DNA from: Nemopilema nomurai
Lineage: Eukaryota; Cnidaria; Scyphozoa; Rhizostomeae; Rhizostomatidae
Assembly: GCA_003864495.1 (NCBI GenBank)
Contig: ML133459.1
Location: 7,671 to 71,670 of the forward strand
Length of the DNA: 64,000 bases
Direction: 5' to 3'
Shown here: positions 1 through 11,750 of the stretch, in pieces
Layout of the letters: each line of letters starts with the position of its first letter
Position numbering within the stretch: position 1 is the stretch's first letter
Notes under the pieces: generated by a model
What the model was told of the DNA's origin: nothing
The model's input: only the letters and a program-made list of their open reading frames with translations
Database searches by the model: none
Program-made: the position numbers and the translations under genes

Positions 1-3000
1 GCAACTTTAAACCACTCATATCTTGCAAAATACACGTCTAAGAGCTGAACCAAGTACACCAATAGTTGCCCTTGTTCTGTTCTACAAGACAATGGAGAAA
101 GAAGGTCGGAATTTTCCATCAGTTTTGACCAATTTGCAAGGCTATAGCCTTGGCGTTTTGCGTAAAACGGGGCAACTTCGAAAACCACTCATATCTTGCA
201 AAATACACGTCTAAGAGAACCAAGTACAAATATAGGTTGCCCTTGTTCTGTCTACAAGACAATGGTAGAAAAGAAGGTCGGAATTTTCCATCAGTTTTGA
301 CCAATTTGCAAGGCTATAGCCTTGGCGTTTTGCGTAAAACGGGGCAACTTCGAAAACCACTCATATCTTGCAAAATACACGTCTAAGAGCTGAACCAAGT
401 ACACCAATAGGTTGCCCTTGTTCTGTCTACAAGACAATGGAGAAAAAGGTCGGAATTTTCCATCAGTTTTGACCAAATTTGCAAGGCTATAGCCTTGGCG
501 TTTTGCGTAAAACGGGGCAACTTCGAAAACCACTCATATCTTGCAAAATACACGTCTAAGAGCTGAACCAAGTACACCAATAGGTTGCCCTTGTTCTGTC
601 TACAAGACAATGGAAAAAGAAGGTCGGAATTTTCCATCAGTTTTGACCAATTTGCAAGGCTATAGCCTTGGCGTTTTGCGTAAAACGGGGCAACTTCGAA
701 AACCACTCATATCTTGCAAAATACACGTCTAGAGGAACCAAGTACACAATAGGTTGCCCTTGTTCTGCTCTACAAGACAATGGTAGAAAAGAAGGTCGGA
801 ATTTTCCATCAGTTTTGACCAATTTGCAAGGCTATAGCCTTGGCGTTTTGCGTAAAACGGGGCAACTTCGAAAACCACTCATATCTTGCAAAATACACGT
901 CTAGAGCTGAACCAAGTACACCAATAGGTTGCCCTTGTTCTGCTCTACAAGACAATGGTAGAAAAGAAGGTCGGAATTTTCCATCAGTTTTGACCAAATT
1001 TGCAAGGCTATAGCCTTGGCGTTTTGCGTAAAACGGGGCAACTTCGAAAACCACTCATATCTTGCAAAATACACGTCTAAGAGCAACCAAGTACACCAAT
1101 AGGTTGCCCTTGTTCTGCTACAAGACAATGGTAGAAAAGAAGGTCGGAATTTTCCATCAGTTTTGACCAAATTTGCAAGGCTATAGCCTTGGCGTTTTGC
1201 GTAAAACGGGGCAACTTCGAAAACCACTCATATCTTGCAAAATACACGTCTAAGAGCTGAACCAAGTACACCAATAGGTTGCCCTTGTTCTGCTCTACAA
1301 GACAATGGTAGAAAAGAAGGTCGGAATTTTCCATCAGTTTTGACCAATTTTGCAAGGCTATAGCCTTGGCGTTTTGCGTAAAACGGGGCAACTTCGAAAA
1401 CCACTCATATCTTGCAAAATACACGTCTAAGAGCTGAACCAAGTACACCAATAGTTGCCCTTGTTCTGTCTACAAGACAATGGAGAAAAGAAGGTCGGAA
1501 TTTTCCATCAGTTTTGACCAAATTTGCAAGGCTATAGCCTTGGCGTTTTGCGTAAAACGGGGCAACTTCGAAAACCACTCATATCTTGCAAAATACACGT
1601 CTAAGAGCTGAACCAAGTACACCAATAGGTTGCCCTTGTTCTGCTCTACAAGACAATGGTAGAAAAGAAGGTCGGAATTTTCCATCAGTTTTGACCAAAT
1701 TTGCAAGGCTATAGCCTTGGCGTTTTGCGTAAAACGGGGCAACTTCGAAAACCACTCATATCTTGCAAAATACACGTCTAAGAGCTGAACCAAGTACACC
1801 AATAGGTTGCCCTTGTTCTCTCTACAAGACAATGGTAGAAAAGAAGGTCGGAATTTTCCATCAGTTTTGACCAATTTGCAAGGCTATAGCCTTGGCGTTT
1901 TGCGTAAAACGGGGCAACTTCGAAAACCACTCATATCTTGCAAAATACACGTCTAAGAGCTGAACCAAGTACACCAATAGTTGCCCTTGTTCTGTCTACA
2001 AGACAATGGTAGAAAAGAAGGTCGGAATTTTCCATCAGTTTTGACCAATTTGCAAGGCTATAGCCTTGGCGTTTTGCGTAAAACGGGGCAACTTCGAAAA
2101 CCACTCATATCTTGCAAAATACACGTCTAAGAGGAACCAAGTACACCAATAGTTGCCCTTGTTCTCTACAAGACAATGGTAGAAAAGAAGGTCGGAATTT
2201 TCCATCAGTTTTGACCAATTTGCAAGGCTATAGCCTTGGCGTTTTGCGTAAAACGGGGCAACTTCGAAAACCACTCATATCTTGCAAAATACACGTCTAA
2301 GAGCTGAACCAAGTACACCAATAGGTTGCCCTTGTTCTGTCTACAAGACAATGGAGAAAAGAAGGTCGGAATTTTCCATCAGTTTTGACCAATTTGCAAG
2401 GCTATAGCCTTGGCGTTTTGCGTAAAACGGGGCAACTTCGAAAACCACTCATATCTTGCAAAATACACGTCTAGAGGAACCAAGTACACCAATAGGTTGC
2501 CCTTGTTCTGCTCTACAAGACAATGGTAGAAAAGAAGGTCGGAATTTTCCATCAGTTTTGACCAATTTGCAAGGCTATAGCCTTGGCGTTTTGCGTAAAA
2601 CGGGGCAACTTCGAAAACCACTCATATCTTGCAAAATACACGTCTAAGAGGAACCAAGTACACCAATAGGTTGCCCTTGTTCTGCTCTACAAGACAATGG
2701 TAGAAAAGAAGGTCGGAATTTTCCATCAGTTTTGACCAATTTGCAAGGCTATAGCCTTGGCGTTTTGCGTAAACGGGGCAACTTCGAAAACCACTCATAT
2801 CTTGCAAAATACACGTCTAAGAGAACCAAGTACACCAATAGGTTGCCCTTGTTCTGCTCTACAAGACAATGGTAGAAAAGAAGGTCGGAATTTTCCATCA
2901 GTTTTGACCAAATTTGCAAGGCTATAGCCTTGGCGTTTTGCGTAAAACGGGGCAACTTCGAAAACCACTCATATCTTGCAAAATACACGTCTAAGAGCTG

Positions 3001-6000
3001 AACCAAGTACACCAATAGGTTGCCCTTGTTCTGTTACAAGACAATGGTAGAAAAGAAGGTCGGAATTTTCCATCAGTTTTGACCAAATTTGCAAGGCTAT
3101 AGCCTTGGCGTTTTGCGTAAAACGGGGCAACTTCGAAAACCACTCATATCTTGCAAAATACACGTCTAAGAGGAACCAAGTACACCAATAGGTTGCCCTT
3201 GTTCTGTCTACAAGACAATGGAGAAAAGAAGGTCGGAATTTTCCATCAGTTTTGACCAAATTTGCAAGGCTATAGCCTTGGCGTTTTGCGTAAAACGGGG
3301 CAACTTCGAAAACCACTCATATCTTGCAAAATACACGTCTAAGAGCTGAACCAAGTACACCAATAGGTTGCCCTTGTTCTGTTCTACAAGACAATGGTAG
3401 AAAAGAAGGTCGGAATTTTCCATCAGTTTTGACCAAATTTGCAAGGCTATAGCCTTGCGTAAAACGGGGCAACTTCGAAAACCACTCATATCTTGCAAAA
3501 TACACGTCTAAGAGCTGAACCAAGTACACCAATAAGTTGCCCTTGTTCTGTTCTACAAGACAATGGTAGAAAAGAAGGTCGGAATTTTCCATCAGTTTTG
3601 ACCAAATTTGCAAGGCTATAGCCTTGGCGTTTTGCGTAAAACGGGGCAACTTCGAAAACCACTCATATCTTGCAAAATACACGTCTAGAGCTGAACCAAG
3701 TACACCAATAGGTTGCCCTTGTTCTGTTACAAGACAATGGAGAAAAGAAGGTCGGAATTTTCCATCAGTTTTGACCAAATTTGCAAGGCTATAGCCTTGG
3801 CGTTTTGCGTAAAACGGGGCAACTTCGAAAACCACTCATATCTTGCAAAATACACGTCTAAGAGCTGAACCAAGTACACCAATAGGTTGCCCTTGTTCTG
3901 TCTACAAGACAATGGTAGAAAAAAGGTCGGAATTTTCCATCAGTTTTGACCAATTTGCAAGGCTATAGCCTTGGCGTTTTGCGTAAAACGGGGCAACTTC
4001 GAAAACCACTCATATCTTGCAAAATACACGTCTAAGAGCTGAACCAAGTACACCAATAGGTTGCCCTTGTTCTGTTCTACAAGACAATGGTAGAAAAGAA
4101 GGTCGGAATTTTCCATCAGTTTTGACCAATTTGCAAGGCTATAGCCTTGGTAAAACGGGGCAACTTCGAAAACCACTCATATCTTGCAAAATACACGTCT
4201 AAGAGCTGAACCAAGTACACCAATAGGTTGCCCTTGTTCTGTCTACAAGACAATGGTAGAAAAGAAGGTCGGAATTTTTCAGTTTTGACCAATTTGCAAG
4301 GCTATAGCCTTGGCGTTTTGCGTAAAACGGGGCAACTTCGAAAACCACTCATATCTTGCAAAATACACGTCTAAGAGCTGAACCAAGTACACCAATAGTT
4401 GCCCTTGTTCTGTTACAAGACAATGGTAGAAAAGAAGGTCGGAATTTTCCATCAGTTTTGACCAAATTTGCAAGGCTATAGCCTTGGCGTAAAACGGGGC
4501 AACTTCGAAAACCACTCATATCTTGCAAAATACACGTCTAAGAGCTGAACCAAGTACACCAATAGGTTGCCCTTGTTCTGTCTACAAGACAATGGTAGAA
4601 AAGAAGGTCGGAATTTTCCATCAGTTTTGACCAATTTGCAAGGCTATAGCCTTGGCGTTTTGCGTAAAACGGGGCAACTTCGAAAACCACTCATATCTTG
4701 CAAAATACACGTCTAAGAGCTGAACCAAGTACACCAATAGGTTGCCCTTGTTCTGTCTACAAGACAATGGTAGAAAAGAAGGTCGGAATTTTCCATCAGT
4801 TTTGACCAATTTGCAAGGCTATAGCCTTGGCGTAAAACGGGGCAACTTCGAAAACCACTCATATCTTGCAAAATACACGTCTAAGAGCTGAACCAAGTAC
4901 ACCAATAGGTTGCCCTTGTTCTGTCTACAAGACAATGGAGAAAAGAAGGTCGGAATTTTCCATCAGTTTTGACCAAATTTGCAAGGCTATAGCCTTGGCG
5001 TTTTGCGTAAAACGGGGCAACTTCGAAAACCACTCATATCTTGCAAAATACACGTCTAGAGCTGAACCAAGTACACCAATAGGTTGCCCTTGTTCTGTTA
5101 CAAGACAATGGAGAAAAGAAGGTCGGAATTTTCCATCAGTTTTGACCAAATTTGCAAGGCTATAGCCTTGGCGTTTTGCGTAAAACGGGGCAACTTCGAA
5201 AACCACTCATATCTTGCAAAATACACGTCTAAGAGCTGAACCAAGTACACCAATAGGTTGCCCTTGTTCTCTACAAGACAATGGTAGAAAAGAAGGTCGG
5301 AATTTTCCATCAGTTTTGACCAATTTGCAAGGCTATAGCCTTGGCGTTTTGCGTAAAACGGGGCAACTTCGAAAACCACTCATATCTTGCAAAATACACG
5401 TCTAAGATGAACCAAGTACACCAATAGGTTGCCCTTGTTCTGTCTACAAGACAATGGTAGAAAAGAAGGTCGGAATTTTCCATCAGTTTTGACCAAATTT
5501 GCAAGGCTATAGCCTTGCGTAAAACGGGGCAACTTTGAAAACCACTCATATCTTGCAAAATACACGTCTAAGAGCTGAACCAAGTACACCAATAGGTTGC
5601 CCTTGTTCTGTTACAAGACAATGGTAGAAAGAAGGTCGGAATTTTCCATCAGTTTTGACCAATTTGCAAGGCTATAGCCTTGGCGTTTTGCGTAAAACGG
5701 GGCAACTTCGAAAACCACTCATATCTTGCAAAATACACGTCTAAGAGATGAACCAAGTACACCAATAAGTTGCCCTTGTTCTGTTGTACAAGACAATGGA
5801 AGAAAAGAAGGTCGGAATTTTCCATCAGTTTTGACCAAATTTGCAAGGCTATAGACTTGGCGTTATGCGTGAAACGGGGCAACTTCGAAAACCACTCATA
5901 TCTTGCAAAAAACACGTCTAAGAGCTGAACCCAGTACACCAATAAGTTGCCCTTGTTCTGTTGTACAAGACAATGGAAGAAAAGAAGGTCGGAATTTTCC

Positions 6001-9000
6001 ATCAGTTTTGACCAATTTCGCAAGGCTATAGACTTGGCGTTTTGCGTAAAACGGGGCAACTTCGAAAACCACTCATATCTTGCAAAATACACGACCAAGA
6101 GATGAACCAAGTACACCAATAAGTTTCCCTTGTTCTGTTCTACAAGACAACGGTAGAAAAGAAGGTGGGAATTTTCCATCAGTTTTGACCAAATTTGCAA
6201 GGCTATAGCCTTGCGTAAAACGGGGCAACTTCGAAAACCACTCATATCTTGCAAAATACACGACTAAGAGATGAACCAAGTACACCAATAAGTTGCCCTT
6301 GTTCTGTTCTACAAGACAATGGAAGAAAAGAAGGTCGGAATTTTCCATCAGTTTTGACCAATTTGCAAGGCTATAGACTTGGCGTTTTGCGTAAAACGGG
6401 GCAACTTCGAAAACCACTCATATCTTGCAAAATACACGTCTAAGAGATGAACCAAGCACCAATAAGTTGCCCTTGTTCTGTTTACAAGACAATGGAAGAA
6501 AAGAAGGTCGGAATTTTCCATCAGTTTTGACCAAATTTGCAAGGCTATAGACTTGGCGTTTTGCGTAAAACGGGGCAACTTCGAAAACCACTCATATCTT
6601 GCAAAATACACGTCTAAGAGCTGAACCAAGTACACCAATAAGTTGCCCTTGTTCTGTTCTACAAGACAATGGAAGAAAAGAAGGTCGGAATTTTCCATCA
6701 GTTTTGACCAATTTGCAAGGCTATAGCCTTGGCGTTTTGCGTAAAACGGGGCAACTTCGAAAACCACTCATATCTTGCAAAATACACGTCTAAGAGATGA
6801 ACCAAGTACACCAATAAGTTGCCCTTGTTCTGTTCTACAAGACAATGGAGAAAAGAAGGTCGGAATTTTCCATCAGTTTTGACCAATTTTGCAAGGCTAT
6901 AGACTTGGCGTTTTGCGTAAAACGGGGCAACTTCGAAAACCACTCATATCTTGCAAAATACACGTCTAAGAGCTGAACCAAGTACACCCATAGGTTGCCC
7001 TTGTTCTGCTCTACAAGACAATGGTAGAAAAGAAGGTCGGAATTTTCCATCAGTTTTGACCAAATTTGCAAGGCTATAGACTTGGCGTTTTGCGTAAAAC
7101 GGGCAACTTCGAAAACCACTCATATCTTGCAAAATACACGCCAAAGAGCTGAACCAAGTACACCTATAAGTTGCCCTTGTTCTGCTCTTAAAGACAATGG
7201 AGAAAAGAAGGTCGGAATTTTCCATCAGTTTTGACCAATTTGCAAGGCTATAGCCTTGGCGTTTTGCGTAAAACGGGGCAACTTCGAAAACCACTCATAT
7301 CTTGCAAAATACACGTCTAAGATGAACCAATACACCAATAAGTTGCCCTTGTTCTGTTCTACAAGACAATGGAGAAAAGAAGGTCGGAATTTTCCATCAG
7401 TTTTGACCAATTTGCAAGGCTATAGCTTGGCGTTTTGCGTAAAACGGGGCAACTTCGAAAACCACTCATATCTTGCAAAATACACGTCTAGAGGCAACCA
7501 AGTAACATTCATAGGTTGCCCTTGTTCTACTCTACAAGACAATGGTAGAAAAGAAGGTCGGAATTTTCCATCAGTTTTGACCAAATTTGCAAGGCTATAG
7601 CTTGGCGTTTTGCGTAAAACGGAGCAACTTCGAAAACCACTCATATCTTGCAAAATACACGACTAAGAGATGAACCAAGTACACCAATAAGTTGCCCTTG
7701 TTCTGTTCTACAAGACAATGGAAGAAAAGAAGGTCGGAATTTTCCATCAGTTTTGACCAATTTGCAAGGCTATAGACTTGGCGTTTTGCGTAAAACTGGG
7801 CAACTTTGAAAACCACTCATATCTTGCAAAATACACGTCTAAGAGATGAACCAAGTACACCAATAAGTTGCCCTTGTTCTGTTGTACAAGACAATGGAAG
7901 AAAAGAAGGTCGGAATTTTCCATCAGTTTTGACCAAATTTGCAAGGCTATAGACTTGGCGTTTTGCGTAAAACGGGGCAACTTCGAAAACCACTCATATC
8001 TTGCAAAATACACGTCTAAGAGATGAACCAAGTACACCAATAAGTTGCCCTTGTTCTGTTCTACAAGACAATGGAAGAAAAGAAGGTCGGAATTTTCCAT
8101 CAGTTTTGACCAATTTTGCAAGGCTATAGACTTGGCGTTTTGCGTAAAACGGGGCAACTTCGAAAACCACTCATATCTTGCAAAATACACGTCTAAGAGA
8201 TGAACCAAGTACACCAATAAGTTGCCCTTGTTCTGTTCTACAAGACAATGGAAGAAAAGAAGGTCGGAATTTTCCATCAGTTTTGACCAAATTTGCAAGG
8301 CTATAGACTTGGCGTTTTGCGTAAAACGGGGCAACTTCGAAAACCACTCATATCTTGCAAAATACACGTCCTAGAGGCAAACCAAGAACACATAGGTTGC
8401 CCTTGTTCTACTCTACAAGACAATGGTAGAAAAGAAGGTCGGAATTTTCCATCAGTTTTGACCAAATTTGCAAGGCTATAGCTTGGCGTTTTGCGTAAAA
8501 CGGGCAACTTCGAAAACCACTCATATCTTGCAAAATACACGTCTAAGAGATGAACCAAGTACACCAATAAGTTGCCCTTGTTCTGTTCTACAAGACAATG
8601 GAAGAAAAGAAGGTCGGAATTTTCCATCAGTTTTGACCAAATTTGCAAGGCTATAGACTTGGCGTTTTGCGTAAAACGGAGCAACTTCGAAAACCACTCA
8701 TATCTTGCAAAATACACGACTATGAGATGAACCAAGTACACCAATAAGTTGCCCTTGTTCTGTTCTACAAGACAATGGAAGAAAAGAAGGTCGGAATTTT
8801 CCATCAGTTTTGACCAAATTTGCAAGGCTATAGCCTTGGCGTTTGCGTAAAACGGGGCAACTTCGAAAACCACTCATATCTTGCAAAATACACGTTTAAG
8901 AGCTGAACCAAGTACACCAATAAGTTGCCCTTGTTCTGTTGTACAAGGCAATGGAAGAAAAGGAGGTCGGAATTTTCCATCAGTTTTGACCAAATTTGCA

Positions 9001-9696
9001 AGGCTATAGCCTTGGCGTTTTGCGTAAAACGGGCAACTTCGAAAACCACTCATATCTTGCAAAATACACGACTAAGAGATGAACCAAGTACACCAATAAG
9101 TTGCCCTTGTTCTATTCTACAAGACAATGGAAGAAAAGAAGGTCGGAGTTTTCGATCAGTTTTGACCAATTTCGCAAGGCTATAGGCTTGGCGTTTTGCG
9201 TAAAACGGAGCAACTTCGAAAACCACTCATATCTTGCAAAATACACGACTAAAAGATGAACCAAGTACACCAATAAGTTGCCCTTGTTCTGTTCTACAAG
9301 ACAATGGAAGAAAAGAAGGTCGGAGTTTTCGATCAGTTTTGACCAATTTCGCAAGGCTATAGACTTGGCGTTTTGCGTAAAACGGAGCAACTTCGAAAAC
9401 CACTCATATCTTGCAAAATACACGACTAAGAGATGAACCAATACACCAATAAGTTGCCCTTGTTCTGTTCTACAAGACAATGGAAGAAAAGAAGGTCGGA
9501 GTTTTCGATCAGTTTTGACCAATTTCGCAAGGCTATAGACTTGGCGTTTTGCGTAAAACGGGGCAACTTCGAAAACCACTCATATCTTGCAAAATACACG
9601 TCCTAGATGCAAACCAAGAACATTCATAGGTTGCCCTTGTTCTACTCTACAAGACAATGGTAGAAAAGAAGGTCGGAATCTTCCATAAGTTTTGAC
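1..9696. repeat. Satellite array, ~172 bp monomer, about 56 head-to-tail copies
   Basis: The same unit recurs without interruption from the first base. Landmarks such as CGAAAACCACTCATATCTTG, GGTCGGAATTTTCC and CAAGGCTATAG return about every 170-175 bp. In the first ~5.7 kb monomers differ mostly by 1-8 bp insertions and deletions. From ~5.75 kb most monomers change class (GACTTGGCG for GCCTTGGCG, AAGTTGCCC for GGTTGCCC, GATGAACC for GCTGAACC). A third variant with a TTCTACTCTAC core appears near 7.49, 8.37 and 9.60 kb. The long open frames on both strands (up to ~200 codons) are frame coincidences of the repeat, not genes. The array runs off the left edge, so its true size is unknown. A monomer near nucleosome length is typical of centromeric or heterochromatic satellites, but nothing here shows a centromeric role. 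Confidence 0.97.
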
Positions 9697-10230
9697 CATT
9701 TTTGTAAAGCGTTGGAGCGATATCTATCAAGGGCCTAAAGGTTTACAACTTTTGCAATACATGTGTTATGGACCCACAATCACTATCCTAATTCTTTAAA
9801 TAACATGCTCCTTCCTCGTAGGTCGTCAAAGGAACAGCAATTTATGGGCCAAAAATGGCCAAATTTTGAATGCTATTGCCTTAGTTTTTTGAGCATATTC
9901 TTTCAAGGGCGTAAAGCTTCTAAACTTTGAAATACAAGTCTTATGGAACCAAAACCATTTACCAAATGCTTCAAATAACATGTCCCTTTCTCTCAAGTCG
10001 TTAAAGGAAAAGAAAATCTTGGGTGAAGAATGCTTCGTTTTGCAAGGCTATAGTCTTAAATCTTTGATCGATTTCTATCGTGGGCCTAATTCTCTACAAA
10101 TTTTGCAATGCATTGTTATATGTTAAGTTTTTTTAGCTATATTTGCCAAGCGCTTAAAGCTTTATAGCTTTTGAAATACACGTCCTATGAACATAGCACC
10201 CGCATTAAAAGTTTCAGATAAAATATTCTT
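9697..10230. repeat. Decayed satellite monomers at the array edge
   Basis: After the last good monomer the sequence keeps the order of satellite landmarks with heavy divergence. There are forms of TTTTGACCA, of CAAGGCTATAG (exact near 10040), of TTGCAATACA and GAAATACACGTCCTATGAAC (near 10165-10195). I read at least three relic units, matching the expected aging of monomers at the border of an array that is homogenised internally. Alignment to the monomer consensus would settle the number of units. Confidence 0.6.
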
Positions 10231-11750
10231 TCTAATTAATTTCCCTTTTGAAGCAAAAATTGATCGGTCAGAAATTGTCATATTTTCAATGCTTATCCTC
10301 ATCATTTTGGTAAGTTTAAGCCTTTAATAATTTGCCATTAAGCCATTACCAATATGCTCCAAGCAAGATGCTTTTTACTGCAGCTACTGTTTTTGGCCGA
10401 TAATGACTGCTTTTGGATGGCCATAGCTCGCCCTCTTTGTATTTCATAAACATTTCATGTAGTCCCTGTTAGCTCGCAGAGCCGACACCACTTTGAATGG
10501 CGTGGTCTTTAGTCACATTTTATTTTCAAAATAACAACTTCTTGAATATTAGTACATTTAACAAAGCAGTAGCCATAGTGTATTTGTTAAATGCGCATTT
10601 ACTAGGAATTAAAGCTCCAAATTGTGTACATTCAAATTGGTGTTTGCAGTTCCTAGAATGATTAGGCCATTGTGGCTGCCGAGAAGGTTGACAAAAGACA
10701 GTTAAGTATTTGAGAAAGTAGAATCCTAATCCTTCCACAAACCTTGAATGATGATTAGGAACTGCCATTTGCTCAAATAAAAACTTGACTTTTCAATATT
10801 CATGATTTTCAAAACAATTAAATCCTGCTCAATATTCTTGCCAATGACCAATGATTCAGCTTTCTCGCATCGGGGGTCTCCACGTAAAAATTTCGCAGGG
10901 TTTTCAAATCCTGGCTGATGGGCAACCATTTTGGTTTCCCACCAAAACTTAGAAATGCAAAAATTAAAGAAATGCAAAGTTGTATTTTGTTCTAGCCACT
11001 GGTGTTAAATATTTAAGTAAGCGGAGGCAAGAAATTTTCTATTGACAAATTTGATAATACACGACCGATTGACAGCTAAGCTGAAGTCGAAAGAGTTGGA
11101 AGAGGTGCAAAAAGTCGGGGAACGCTTTATCGATCACTTTCTTTGTTAATAGAAGCTGTGACAGGCATTGAGAAGATATTGGAAAGGCTTTAATGTTGGA
11201 CCTGTGGTTCATTATGCCAACCAGTTCAGCTTTGCTCGCCGTATATCGCGCAAAAGTGGGTCATCTCATGAGCCACACTCTAGTCAAAGAAGGCAACCAA
11301 TTTATTTTTAAAACTCAGCCCATTAAATCCTTCCTATACTTCAAATGACGAATTCCATACAAATTTGTTTGTTGTGCAAGGTAATTGCCTCAATCTGAAT
11401 ATGGGTAATACCCTTGCTGTCGATTGCAAAAATAATTAATAAATTATATAAACAACCTTCTTCTGGCTCCAGCTGCATTCATGCAAAAGATGTTTTTACA
11501 GAAAAATGATTGTTTTAATGAATTCAGTGCATCCTTTTCGAAATGCTAAGCATTGAAAAACCCTCTTTCTAGAGGGAGACAACAACAACAACAGAAGCTA
11601 TGATGAATATATCTATCAATGATTGGTATAAAAGTAACCTTATGAGGGTAAAGGTACATTTTAGTCCTTTTAAAAAGAATGATCGCTATAATCAAAATGA
11701 TTAATGATATGTCTCTATGGAAAGTATAAATGTTCGAAAATGCCGTCTGG
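10231..11750. other. Intergenic, no gene recognised
   Basis: AT-rich sequence with only short unrelated open frames and no splice-linked coding signal that I can see. It includes the 3' flank of the minus-strand ZP-domain gene. Confidence 0.5.

Noticed and set aside
1..9579. Many open frames of 60-206 codons on both strands of the satellite
   Set aside because: They repeat with the monomer period, run into one another by indels and have no start or splice context; they are by-products of the tandem repeat.
1..9696. CRISPR-like array
   Set aside because: The repeat is a contiguous ~172 bp tandem unit without alternating unique spacers, in an animal genome.
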